From contig NZ_JAZHSH010000001.1 in assembly GCF_040100845.1 (NCBI RefSeq), forward strand, positions 2,650,501 to 2,714,500: a stretch of 64,000 nt of DNA, written 5' to 3'. The notes under the pieces were generated by a model. The model was not told where the DNA came from. It saw nothing but the letters and a program-made list of their open reading frames with translations, and searched no databases. This DNA is from Chengkuizengella sp. SCS-71B (GTDB lineage: Bacteria > Bacillota > Bacilli > Paenibacillales > KCTC-33759). Of this stretch, positions 17,377 to 25,857 are shown one piece after another. Position 1 is the stretch's first letter, and each line of letters begins with the position of its first letter. Made by a program: the position numbers and the translations under genes.

Positions 17377-17497
17377 GATGGATTGTCACCTATTAAATTT
17401 AAAAAAGGTATTAACCTATGAAACTCATTTTCAGTAACAAAACTTTTAAAAAGGTCAAAGTTCTTTACAATTAAATCCAAAAAGTGTAAACTTTAAA

Positions 17498-17511
17498 TGA
17501 GTGATTACTCA
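17498..17511. promoter_or_regulatory. TetR-type operator in front of the ABC efflux operon
   Basis: TGAGTGATTACTCA has inverted TGAGT/ACTCA half-sites around GATT, the form typical of TetR-family operators. It lies 29 bases before the ATG and next to a TATAAA -10-like box at 17517-17522. The obvious ligand is the TetR protein encoded third in this operon. Confidence 0.55.
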
Positions 17512-17539
17512 CTTTTTATAAAATGGGGAGGGATGATAA

Positions 17540-18265
17540 ATGACTAAACCTTGTATTCAAGTAGATCAGCTCACGAAAAAATTCAACAAAAAAACAATCC
17601 TTAATAAAATAACTTTAGACATTCCAAGCGCTAAGATTACAGGACTATTAGGTCCATCAGGTGCAGGAAAAACAACTCTAATCAAACAAATTGCAGGTAT
17701 GGATACATCTGATCAAGGACATATTTACGTTTTATCCAAAAAAATGCCTTCATTAGATATAATTCATCGTATCGGGTATATGGCTCAATCGGATGCTTTG
17801 TACAATGAATTGTCTGCCTATGATAATTTAAATTTTTTCGCACAACTGTATGGTTTAAAAGGAAAAGCAAAAAAACAAAGAATTTATAAAGTCATGGAAT
17901 TAGTAGACTTAACTGCTGATTTGCGAAAAAAAGTAAGCAAGTACTCCGGTGGAATGAAACGGCGATTATCTTTAGCTATAGCGTTGGTTCATCAACCAGA
18001 AATATTATTGCTCGATGAACCAACAGTGGGTATCGATCCAGTGTTGCGTCAATCCATATGGTCTGAACTTGAGATATTAAGTAATCAGGGAACAACGATC
18101 ATCGTAACGACCCATGTTATGGATGAAGCTGAAAAGTGCCATCAACTAGCTATGCTTCGTAATGGAGAAATTATTGCTTTTGACACACCAAACAAGCTCG
18201 TAGAAGAAACAGAAACAAAAAGTATTGAAGAAGCCTTTCTTTATTATGGGGGTGTAAAAGCATGA
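17540..18265 (+). CDS. ABC transporter ATP-binding protein (drug/ABC-2 type)
   Basis: 241 residues with all motifs of an ABC ATPase: Walker A GPSGAGKTTL (about residue 38), Q-loop YMAQSDALYNELSAYDNLNF, signature YSGGMKRRL, Walker B ILLLDEPTVGID and switch histidine VTTHVMDEA. The pattern fits the DrrA/YhaQ-like ABC-2 exporter class. It energises the membrane protein encoded next, with which it overlaps by 4 bases (ATGA), implying translational coupling. Substrate unknown, though the TetR partner suggests a toxic or amphipathic compound. ATG after GGGAGGG. Confidence 0.92.
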   Translation: MTKPCIQVDQLTKKFNKKTILNKITLDIPSAKITGLLGPSGAGKTTLIKQIAGMDTSDQGHIYVLSKKMPSLDIIHRIGYMAQSDALYNELSAYDNLNFFAQLYGLKGKAKKQRIYKVMELVDLTADLRKKVSKYSGGMKRRLSLAIALVHQPEILLLDEPTVGIDPVLRQSIWSELEILSNQGTTIIVTTHVMDEAEKCHQLAMLRNGEIIAFDTPNKLVEETETKSIEEAFLYYGGVKA

Positions 18266-19287
18266 GGATTCGAGCACTTGTATTACGCATAATAAAACAA
18301 TTTATGAATGATAAAAGAACATTAGCCATGATCTTAATTGCCCCTATGTTTATATTATGGTTAATGTCACAAGTTTTCCATACTGATCAATATGAACCTA
18401 CCATAGCTCTAGTAGATGTACCAGAACAAGTCTCCATCCTTTTAAAAGAGGAGGATGTGGAACTATTATATTATTCTTTTTCAGAAGCTGAAGTAGTCTT
18501 ATCTGATGGAGAAATAGATGCCTTATTAACTTGGACATCTAAAGGACCTGAAATCATGTTAGAAGGCAGTGATCCTTCTGCAAACAAATCTGTGTTTATG
18601 ATCGTTCAAAATATAGCCAATGAAATTCACCCAACTTCAAACTCGCTCCAAGCTTCTATCACTTACTTACACGGTTCTGAAGACATGACAGCATTTGATT
18701 CTTTTGGCCCCGTACTGATTGGAGTTTTTGCATTTTTCTTCGTATTTCTTACATCAGGAATTTCATTTTTAAGGGAACGAACAACAGGCACATTAGAACG
18801 TTTATTAGCAACACCGGTTAAACGATGGGAACTTGTAATAGGATATGTGATTGGATTTGGAATATTTTCTGTTATTCAAGCGGCACTTATTGCCTGGTTT
18901 TCGATTCAAGTACTTGGCATGTTAATGATGGGGTCCATTTGGTTTGTTTTATTAATCACTTTGTTATTAGCCCTGACAGCACTTACATTAGGTACTCTTT
19001 TATCTGCATTTGCCAATAATGAGTTTCAAATGGTGCAATTTATTCCACTTGTGATCGTGCCACAAGTATTTTTGTCTGGACTTTTTAATTTGGAAAGCAT
19101 GTCCGAATGGTTGCAGTGGTTAAGTGTATTGATGCCATTATCTTACGGAGCAGATGCTTTGAGAGAAATTATGGTACGTGGAAGTGGATGGAGTGAAATA
19201 GCAAGTGATGTTTATGTGCTCTTAGGATTTTCTGTTACTATTATGATAGCCAACATTTATGTACTGAAAAAATATAGAAAAATATGA
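18262..19287 (+). CDS. ABC-2 type transporter permease
   Basis: 341 residues. It has an N-terminal transmembrane helix (LAMILIAPMFILWLMSQVF), an extracellular domain of about 130 residues and five C-terminal helices including VLIGVFAFFFVFLTSGISFL. The cytoplasmic LRERTTGTLERLLATPV motif is diagnostic of ABC-2 permeases (YhaP/DrrB type). It forms the channel with the ATPase encoded just before it. The next gene (TetR regulator) begins 45 bases downstream. Confidence 0.92.
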   Translation: MRIRALVLRIIKQFMNDKRTLAMILIAPMFILWLMSQVFHTDQYEPTIALVDVPEQVSILLKEEDVELLYYSFSEAEVVLSDGEIDALLTWTSKGPEIMLEGSDPSANKSVFMIVQNIANEIHPTSNSLQASITYLHGSEDMTAFDSFGPVLIGVFAFFFVFLTSGISFLRERTTGTLERLLATPVKRWELVIGYVIGFGIFSVIQAALIAWFSIQVLGMLMMGSIWFVLLITLLLALTALTLGTLLSAFANNEFQMVQFIPLVIVPQVFLSGLFNLESMSEWLQWLSVLMPLSYGADALREIMVRGSGWSEIASDVYVLLGFSVTIMIANIYVLKKYRKI

Positions 19288-19332
19288 AATACTCCAAGAA
19301 GTGAACAAAATTATTACAGAGGAGGAAGCTTC

Positions 19333-20013
19333 GTGTCAGAATCAATGGAACAATGGATCGAAGAACTACTAAAAATTAACGATGAAGATGAAAAGAAAAC
19401 AGATAAACAAATGAAAATTATTACTGCAGCCATTGAAATTTTTGCTAAAAAAGGGTATTCCGCTTCCTCTACAAATGAAATAGCGAAGAAAGCAGGTGTC
19501 GCTGAGGGAACGATTTTTCGCCATTATAAAACGAAGAAAGAATTATTGATTTCAATTGTTGCACCAATGATGGTAAAACTTGTAGCTCCATTCATATTAC
19601 GAGATGTTGAGAAACTCTTAACTAGTTCACACCATTCATATGAGCATTTTTTAAGGCAATTGATGAGCAATCGAATTCAGTTTATTAAAAAAAATACTTC
19701 TGTAATAAAAATACTACTACAAGAAATTCCCTTTCAACCTGATTTACAAGCTTTATTTGTAAAACATGTAGCTTCAAAAGTCTACACGAAACTGTATAAA
19801 ATTGTAGAACATTTTCAAGGTAAAGGAGAAATTATATCAGTCCCCCCTCCATCTGTCGTTCGATTTACTGTATCCACAATCATGGGGCATTTATTAGTAA
19901 GATATTTTATTCTTCCTGATTTGAAATGGGATGATGAAAAAGAAATAGATCATACGATACACTTTATTATGTATGGTATAAGTAATATCCCAAAAGAAGA
20001 TGGATTCTCTTAA
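19333..20013 (+). CDS. TetR/AcrR family transcriptional regulator
   Basis: 226 residues. The start is GTG at 19333, placed by AGAGGAGG. After a 25-residue acidic extension comes the TetR helix-turn-helix (IITAAIEIFAKKGYSASSTN, then EIAKKAGVAEGTIFRHYKTK). The C-terminal ligand domain is variable, as usual. It is the third gene of the efflux operon and probably represses it through the palindrome at 17498. The N-terminal extension is longer than in most TetR proteins. Confidence 0.9.
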   Translation: MSESMEQWIEELLKINDEDEKKTDKQMKIITAAIEIFAKKGYSASSTNEIAKKAGVAEGTIFRHYKTKKELLISIVAPMMVKLVAPFILRDVEKLLTSSHHSYEHFLRQLMSNRIQFIKKNTSVIKILLQEIPFQPDLQALFVKHVASKVYTKLYKIVEHFQGKGEIISVPPPSVVRFTVSTIMGHLLVRYFILPDLKWDDEKEIDHTIHFIMYGISNIPKEDGFS

Positions 20014-20036
20014 TTCAATTTTATAAGGTTAAAGAA

Positions 20037-20072
20037 AAAGAAGTTATCTACTTGGATAGCTTCTTTTGAGTT
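20037..20072. terminator. Bidirectional terminator
   Basis: Stem GAAGTTATC / GATAGCTTC, with T-rich tails on both strands. It separates the convergent TetR and MFS genes. Confidence 0.7.
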
Positions 20073-20077
20073 CAACA

Positions 20078-21235
20078 TTATTTCATTAAAACAGTACTGG
20101 TATTCATTTCTACTTTTTTGTAAGTTATTACAAGTTGAATTGCTGCAACACTTATAACTGCTCCTATAATAAAAGGTAAAGTTTCGTTGATTGCGAATAA
20201 AGCCGAAGCAAAAAGTGGTCCTGTTATTCTACCTAAGCTATCCATAGAAGAATTTAAACCTGTTGCAACCCCCTGACCTACTTTTGTTTTTTGAGTAATT
20301 AAAGAAATGACACAAGGTCTAATAAAAGCGTTACCTGCAGCAAACACAGATAAATATAAGGAGGCTGTCCATAAATCTTTTGAAAATAACAACAATATAA
20401 ATCCAAGTGCTGAGAGTAACAGTCCGAATTGTATAAATTTAGATTCTGATCCTGGTTTTACATATCTGCGTATTACTCCGCCTTGAATCAGAGCTCCAAC
20501 AATTCCACTTATCAAAAACATAATTCCAATCTTTTCAGACGTTGCATCAAATTTAAGATCCACATAATAGATTAAAGTTCCCTCAAGTCCAGCTAAAGTA
20601 AACGTTACAAAAAAGGACATGATGTATAAATATTTCATTGGACCTGTAAATGCTGACCAACGTGAAACCTTTTCTTTTGTTTTATTCATTCTTTGCTCTT
20701 TAGATAAGGATTCTGTCAAATAAAGCAACACAAAAATAAAAGTAATAAAGGCAAGACCCGAAGAAACAAAAAATGGTGTTTGTGTACTAATTGTACTTAA
20801 TAATCCTCCTATAGCTGGTCCAAAAATAAAACCAAGACCAATGGACATCCCAACAAGTCCCATTGCTCTTGTCCGATTTTCATTTGTTGTAATATCCGCT
20901 ACATACGCTACTGCACATGAGGTTACAGCACCAGAAAAGAATCCGCCCAATATTCTAGATATGTACATTAACCATAAACTTTCTATGGAAAGTGCAAAAA
21001 TAAAAAAACTTATACTGAAACCTAGAATTCCAATTAAAATAATCGGTCTTCGACCCCAACGGTCAGAGAGTTTCCCCCAAATTGGAGACATAATAAATGA
21101 TACCGCAGAGTATAGGGCCAGCATCATATTCATATGAAAAACAGTCACTATTTTTGGTAGTACAGGGATAATGATAGCAAAGCCAATAAAAGTCGTAATT
21201 AGTAAAACCATGATGATACCAATCTTTTTCTGCAA
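20078..21235 (-). CDS. MFS multidrug/tetracycline-type exporter
   Basis: About 385 residues with 12 hydrophobic segments. The major-facilitator motif A (GKLSDRWGRRPIILIG) lies between helices 2 and 3, and the antiporter motif C-like GLGFIFGPAIGG is in helix 5, so it is a proton-driven drug exporter of the Bmr/TetA group. I place the start at TTG 21235 because GGAGG lies 7 nt upstream. The longer frame from 21256 would include that site as coding sequence. No regulator is adjacent on the same strand, and the ABC-efflux TetR ends 65 bases away convergently. Confidence 0.88.
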   Translation of the reverse strand: MQKKIGIIMVLLITTFIGFAIIIPVLPKIVTVFHMNMMLALYSAVSFIMSPIWGKLSDRWGRRPIILIGILGFSISFFIFALSIESLWLMYISRILGGFFSGAVTSCAVAYVADITTNENRTRAMGLVGMSIGLGFIFGPAIGGLLSTISTQTPFFVSSGLAFITFIFVLLYLTESLSKEQRMNKTKEKVSRWSAFTGPMKYLYIMSFFVTFTLAGLEGTLIYYVDLKFDATSEKIGIMFLISGIVGALIQGGVIRRYVKPGSESKFIQFGLLLSALGFILLLFSKDLWTASLYLSVFAAGNAFIRPCVISLITQKTKVGQGVATGLNSSMDSLGRITGPLFASALFAINETLPFIIGAVISVAAIQLVITYKKVEMNTSTVLMK

Positions 21236-21369
21236 CTTAACTCCTCCAACTTCCAATCAACATATAAAAAAAACCTTATATCATCGTACCATAATTTTTT
21301 ATTTTGTAAAAATGAATATGTGTTAAAATTTCGAAATAAGACAAATGTAAAGTTAACTATATCAAATAG

Positions 21370-21399
21370 AAAAAACTCGCCAATTGACGAGTTTTAATA
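21370..21399 (-). terminator. Terminator downstream of ohr
   Basis: AAAACTCG/CGAGTTTT stem-loop with a T run on the minus strand, about 200 bases past the ohr stop and beyond hairpin element copy B. The rest of the 360-base gap 21236-21595 holds that element and the MFS leader. Confidence 0.6.
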
Positions 21400-21499
21400 A
21401 AAGAGTAGTTCAAAAAATACCCTTCTTAGAGTTTTCTTCTCAAATCAATCTAATCTATCTAAACTAGCCTTTGAACACAGATTTATCCAAAATATTTTT

Positions 21500-21600
21500 G
21501 CGTACAGACGCCCATCTCTATAGATGGTATCTTCAAATCAGGTGGAGTAGAGTCTCCATCTGATTTCTCGATGTTTAAGCTTTTCTTAAACGAGTTCACT
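21500..21600 (-). repeat. Three-hairpin element, copy B (inverted relative to copy A)
   Basis: Reverse-complement copy of 1134-1236. It begins at the ohr stop codon (TGA is part of the element) and reads in the same direction as ohr. The third stem is CCATC/GATGG around TATAGA. See copy A for the structure. Confidence 0.6.
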
Positions 21601-22015
21601 GTGCTAATAATAGTTTTACTTCTATATTCCCTCGCGTTGCTTTGGAATATGGACAGACTTGATGAGCTGCTTTAACTAACTCTAACGCCTGTGCTTGCTC
21701 TATTCCTTCAATTTTCACTAATAACTCCGCTCCTATTTTAAAACCTCCTTCTGGATCTTTACCAATTGAAACTTTTCCTGTAACAGCAGTAGATTTCACT
21801 TCAACTTTCTTATTTCTAAGCACTACTTTTAATGCACTATCAAAACAAGCTGAATAACCAGCAGCAAATAATTGCTCTGGATTCGTAGCATGACCTCCAG
21901 GTCCTCCAAGCTCTTTTGGTGTCTTTAAATCTAAATTAATCACATTGTCATCTGAAATAACTTTACCATCTCTTCCCCCTGTTGCAGTTGCAGTAGCTGT
22001 GTACAATACTTCCAT
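21596..22015 (-). CDS. ohr: Organic hydroperoxide resistance protein (OsmC/Ohr family)
   Basis: 139 residues from the ATG at 22015, the usual Ohr length. The upstream in-frame TTG would overlap the GGAGG site. Ohr is a cytoplasmic thiol peroxidase reducing organic and fatty-acid hydroperoxides. The active-site cysteines are present (YSACFDSA and the C-terminal VCPYSKATRGN), as are the PEQLFAAGY glutamate and an N-terminal arginine (GGRDG). Typically controlled by the thiol sensor OhrR, whose gene is not adjacent here. Confidence 0.92.
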   Translation of the reverse strand: MEVLYTATATATGGRDGKVISDDNVINLDLKTPKELGGPGGHATNPEQLFAAGYSACFDSALKVVLRNKKVEVKSTAVTGKVSIGKDPEGGFKIGAELLVKIEGIEQAQALELVKAAHQVCPYSKATRGNIEVKLLLAQ

Positions 22016-22091
22016 GTTTGTTACCTCCAAATTTTATTTACATTGTACATACATCATCGTTATTTTATGCAGTTTTCAAAGATCTAATCAT

Positions 22092-22178
22092 ATGAAAGAA
22101 CAACCTTTATTACCTGAAAGTAAAAAAGGTGAAAAGTTATTTTATATTTGGTATACTCTAGCTTTAATATTAATTTAA
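22092..22178 (+). CDS. Possible 28-residue hydrophobic-tailed peptide
   Basis: Reads MKEQPLLPESKKGEK then FYIWYTLALILI, ending 24 bases before the decarboxylase gene. The charged start and hydrophobic tail are protein-like, but there is no convincing ribosome-binding site. It could be a leader peptide or simply the untranslated leader. Confidence 0.25.
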   Translation: MKEQPLLPESKKGEKLFYIWYTLALILI

Positions 22179-22201
22179 TTTTGAAGGAATGAAGCAAGCT
22201 G

Positions 22202-23674
22202 ATGAATCAACAACATCGTACTCCTCTATTTACATCTTTAATTGAACATGCAAAAAAGAAACCTCATCAATTTCATATTCCTGGTCATAAAACTGGGGAA
22301 GGTATGGATGAACAATTTAAGAACTTTATTGGAAGCAACGCACTCTCCATTGATTTAATTAATATTGCACCTTTGGATGACCTCCATCAACCTACTGGCA
22401 TTATCCAAGAAGCCCAACAATTGGCAGCAGAAGCTTTTGGGGCAGATCATACCTTTTTTTCAGTACAAGGTACTAGTGGAGCGATAATGACAATGATTAT
22501 GTCGGTATGTGGACATGGTGATAAAATCATTGTTCCAAGAAATGTTCATAAGTCCATTATGTCTGCAATCATATTTGCAGGAGCAAAACCTATTTTTATC
22601 TACCCTGCTATGGATGAAAAATTAGGTATTGCACATGGGATTACAACTCAAGCCGTACAAAGAGCTTTAGAAATTCATCCGGATGCAAAAGCAGTACTTG
22701 TTATCAATCCTACCTACTTTGGAATTGCAGCAAACTTAAAAGAAATAGTTGATATCGCACATTCTAATGCAATTCCTGTGTTAGTAGATGAAGCTCATGG
22801 TGTTCATATTCATTTTAATGAAAAGCTACCTTTATCAGCGATGCAAGCTGGAGCGGATATGGCAGCAACTAGTGTTCATAAATTAGGGGGGTCTCTTACT
22901 CAGAGTTCAGTTTTGAATGTGAAGGAAGGGCTGGTTGATGCAAAAAGAGTTCAATCCATTATGAGTATGTTAACTACAACTTCAACCTCATATATTCTAT
23001 TGGCATCATTAGATACTGCTCGTAAAAATTTAGCTATCAATGGTGAACAGATGGCTGAGTTCAGTTTATCCTTAGCTGATTATGCAAGGAAGAAAATTAA
23101 TGAAATCAAAGGATTTTATTGTTTTGGAGAGGAGATACTTGGGAGTGAAGCAACTTATGATTACGATCCAACCAAATTAACTATACATCTTCAAGGAATT
23201 CAGCTTTCTGGGTATGAAGTTGAAAATATATTAAGAGATGTTTACAACTTAGAAGTAGAATTAAGTGATATGTATAATATTCTTTGTATAATCACTCCAG
23301 GTGATACGATAGAAAAAATAAATTGGTTGATACAATCTCTACAGAACATTTCTGAACGACACTATAACCAAAACGAATTAAAAAATTTATTTGTAAAAAC
23401 ACCAGAAATCCCGCAGTTATCTCTCTCACCACGGGATGCCTTTTATGCAGACACTGAGGTAATTCCGTTTCAGGAATCTGCAGGTAGAATTATTGCTGAA
23501 TTTATTATGGTATATCCGCCTGGGATTCCAATATTGTTACCAGGTGAAATTGTGACGCAGGAAAATATTGATTATATAAATGAACATTTAGAGGTCGGTT
23601 TACCTATTCAAGGACCTGAAGATAAAACAATTAAAAATGTGAAAGTTATCGTAGAAACATCAGCCATTCGTTAA
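22202..23674 (+). CDS. Orn/Lys/Arg decarboxylase family (SpeA/YaaO-like)
   Basis: 490 residues, the length of the short Gram-positive branch of fold-type I PLP decarboxylases. Visible: RTPLFTSLIEHAKKKPHQFH start, HIPGHK, PLP phosphate-binding GTSGAIMTM, aspartate in VLVDEAHGVH, and the PLP lysine in SVHKLGGSLTQ. The C-terminal domain has PPGIPILLPGE. It makes a polyamine precursor (agmatine, cadaverine or putrescine); the substrate cannot be decided from sequence. In Bacillus such genes often precede sporulation or DNA-replication genes, which is not the case here. ATG with GAAGGAATG upstream. Confidence 0.9.
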   Translation: MNQQHRTPLFTSLIEHAKKKPHQFHIPGHKTGEGMDEQFKNFIGSNALSIDLINIAPLDDLHQPTGIIQEAQQLAAEAFGADHTFFSVQGTSGAIMTMIMSVCGHGDKIIVPRNVHKSIMSAIIFAGAKPIFIYPAMDEKLGIAHGITTQAVQRALEIHPDAKAVLVINPTYFGIAANLKEIVDIAHSNAIPVLVDEAHGVHIHFNEKLPLSAMQAGADMAATSVHKLGGSLTQSSVLNVKEGLVDAKRVQSIMSMLTTTSTSYILLASLDTARKNLAINGEQMAEFSLSLADYARKKINEIKGFYCFGEEILGSEATYDYDPTKLTIHLQGIQLSGYEVENILRDVYNLEVELSDMYNILCIITPGDTIEKINWLIQSLQNISERHYNQNELKNLFVKTPEIPQLSLSPRDAFYADTEVIPFQESAGRIIAEFIMVYPPGIPILLPGEIVTQENIDYINEHLEVGLPIQGPEDKTIKNVKVIVETSAIR

Positions 23675-23717
23675 ACCTTTATATGGTGAGGGGTTCTGAG
23701 GACATGGAAATCAAGGA

Positions 23718-24005
23718 TTAGTATTGAGCAATATTAGGTACGGAAGGTATTCTATGTTTTAAAAAACCTGAAAGCTCCTCTGCCTCCACCTCATTGATGT
23801 TAAAAATACGTTGTAAATAATCTAAGTTATCTAAATCATCAAAACATAGTAGTGAAGATCTTCCCGTTTGCATACACACTACAAGTGGCTTACCAAAAAA
23901 ATTATCTGTGTAAACAAAAGCAAAATCATAACGAAAATGTTCAGAAGTAAATCCAATAAAATTAACATGTGTATTCTCATTTACATCATATAATTTATCG
24001 AACAT
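23718..24005 (-). CDS. DUF3055-like small protein
   Basis: 95 residues from the ATG at 24005, placed by GGAGG 8 nt upstream. The pattern VNFIGFTSEHFRYDFAFVYT, then FFGKPLVVCMQTGRSSLL, matches my recollection of the DUF3055 family of Firmicutes. Soluble, cytoplasmic, no known function. It is convergent with the decarboxylase gene. Confidence 0.7.
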   Translation of the reverse strand: MFDKLYDVNENTHVNFIGFTSEHFRYDFAFVYTDNFFGKPLVVCMQTGRSSLLCFDDLDNLDYLQRIFNINEVEAEELSGFLKHRIPSVPNIAQY

Positions 24006-24206
24006 ACTTTTCACCTCCTATTATTTTTCTGAATATTGTTTACAATTTATTATAACATAAATCTATAGATTATTTATAATTATGAATTAATAATAACAAT
24101 TTATTCATACCTTCAAGATATTCATTGTAAATGTTACCATCAGATGTTATGATGTTTATGAAAAAAAGCTTGTTAGTTAGGTAATAAATTAAGGCGGGTG
24201 TCTAAT

Positions 24207-24626
24207 TTGAGTCAAAGCGCATACATAAAATTCAAAGAGAAATCTACAGTAACGTCTATAACCTTAGATGAAGTGAAAGCGCAATTATTAACTTATAAGG
24301 AACAAGTGAATAAAACAGGCCAACAATTAGGGTGGGATTATGGTGAGGCTGCATTTCCTTATACTATTGAAACAAAAACGGATGCAGAAGGAAATTGGTT
24401 TTATCTCAAAGGAATCAATCATCTGTATAAATATATTATCGTAGGGGTTAAGAATTTGACTCAAGATGATGATGAACAGACATACATTCAAGTTGTATTA
24501 CCCGATGGCTGCACTCATGGAGATAAAGCAAAAGGGAATGAATTGTGTAAATATTTAGGAAAACAATTCAAAGCTGAGCTACAATTATTTAATGGACGTA
24601 AAATGTACTTCAACCCTCGTAAGTAG
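24207..24626 (+). CDS. DUF1885 family protein
   Basis: 139 residues beginning SQSAYIKFKEKSTVTSITLD, the characteristic start of DUF1885. The TTG at 24207 is chosen over the GTG at 24198 because the AAGGCGGG site sits 8 nt upstream of it and overlaps the GTG. The central GWDYGEAAFPYTIE is also conserved. Small alpha/beta protein of unknown role, confined to Bacillales. Confidence 0.8.
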   Translation: MSQSAYIKFKEKSTVTSITLDEVKAQLLTYKEQVNKTGQQLGWDYGEAAFPYTIETKTDAEGNWFYLKGINHLYKYIIVGVKNLTQDDDEQTYIQVVLPDGCTHGDKAKGNELCKYLGKQFKAELQLFNGRKMYFNPRK

Positions 24627-24707
24627 AATTTTAAAAAAATTTATAATCATACATTTATATTGATTCGACTATCGATCAATCATTTGTTTGTAAAATTTAT
24701 AAAGTGT

Positions 24708-24745
24708 AAAAAACCGTTTAATGACTAGTCATTAAACGGTTTTTA
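24708..24745. terminator. Bidirectional terminator
   Basis: Perfect palindrome (ACCGTTTAATGACT / AGTCATTAAACGGT) flanked by A and T runs on both sides. It serves the convergent DUF1885 and DUF1292 genes. Confidence 0.9.
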
Positions 24746-24749
24746 TATG

Positions 24750-25031
24750 TTATGATTTTTTGTTTTCTTCTGCAACAATTTCCTCATAAATGGTTACAAC
24801 TCGTTGCCACTCCTCGTCACTTTCAATGGGTTCAAGAAAAGTCTCTTCGTTTTCTTCAACCAGTTTAAAAATTACTCCGTCACCTTCTGGATTGTTATTA
24901 TCAATTAGTACAGCATATTGATCATCAACCACCGAAAATGTATAAACAATCGACATTTCATATTCATTACCTTGATCGTCCGTAATAACAAAACTTTGTT
25001 CATCATCTTGATGGTTTAATTCTTCCGTCAT
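24750..25031 (-). CDS. DUF1292 family protein (YrzB-like)
   Basis: 93 acidic residues. The pattern SFVITDDQGNEYEMSIVYTF, then QYAVLI and VEENEETFLEPI, is the DUF1292 signature of YrzB-type proteins. Cytoplasmic, function unknown. In Bacillus subtilis YrzB sits beside yrrL/yrrK; here the neighbours differ. ATG start after AAAGAGG. Confidence 0.8.
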   Translation of the reverse strand: MTEELNHQDDEQSFVITDDQGNEYEMSIVYTFSVVDDQYAVLIDNNNPEGDGVIFKLVEENEETFLEPIESDEEWQRVVTIYEEIVAEENKKS

Positions 25032-25142
25032 TTTGTACCTCTTTTCTAGTAGATGTTCATCATACTATGTTTTGTGTAATTCTCATAATTTACGTATGTA
25101 CACACATATCGTATCATGAACAGTTTATGAAATCAATTTGCC

Positions 25143-25739
25143 TTATCCTGCAGTAAACACTTTTTGTCCTACAAGAGAATACTCTTTGCTTCCAGTCAAT
25201 TTCATATAAACATTTACTGTATATTCACCTGTTAATTTAGCTGTAAATTTAATATTTGGAGTATACAACCACATATTCTCCTCTTGATCAGTCAAATCTG
25301 GCTCAGTATAATTATAAACAATAGAACCAGCAGGATCAATAATCTCATATTTCAGAGAATCTATATCTGTTAATAACGTATCAATTTGAGTAAAGATAAA
25401 AAACTCATTTTCATTGTTTTTAGGTACTGTACCAAATGTGCCAAATTGCCCATCTTTTAATCTAGTTAATAATGATACTTGGATATTTGGCTTGTAGATA
25501 GAAACAGTATCTGTAGCTGCATTATATTCAACCATAGCTTGAAGTATGTTTGTTATATCTCGAACTGGCAACATTGTCGTCCCTTCAATATTTAAAGCCG
25601 GTTTAGATAACAGCTCTCCATTGACTTCGACAGAAATTTCCTTTCCGCTGTATTGTTTAATTTTACTGTCAGCGGCAACAGTGGCAGCCCCTAAAATGGA
25701 AAGCCCTATTATAAGTAAAAACGTGCGTTTGAATTTCAT
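25143..25739 (-). CDS. Secreted protein with copper-amine-oxidase-N-type domain
   Basis: 198 residues. A cleavable signal peptide (FLLIIGLSILGAATVAADS) is followed by a short copper_amine_oxidN1 stalk domain (ISVEVNGELLSKPALN, then TTMLPVRDITNIL and DTVSIYK). The C-terminal half resembles a beta-sandwich (YEIIDPAGSIVYNYTEPDL). In Paenibacillaceae such domains are common cell-surface modules and do not indicate an oxidase. GGAGG precedes the ATG. Confidence 0.75.
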   Translation of the reverse strand: MKFKRTFLLIIGLSILGAATVAADSKIKQYSGKEISVEVNGELLSKPALNIEGTTMLPVRDITNILQAMVEYNAATDTVSIYKPNIQVSLLTRLKDGQFGTFGTVPKNNENEFFIFTQIDTLLTDIDSLKYEIIDPAGSIVYNYTEPDLTDQEENMWLYTPNIKFTAKLTGEYTVNVYMKLTGSKEYSLVGQKVFTAG

Positions 25740-25857
25740 ACTTTGTTAAACCTCCAAATAATTTCTTCTTAATAATGTTATACTCTCATATCAAACAAGA
25801 GTTGCGATAAGTACATAATTTTTTTTAAAATATAGAGAAATTTATATTTTATATTCA

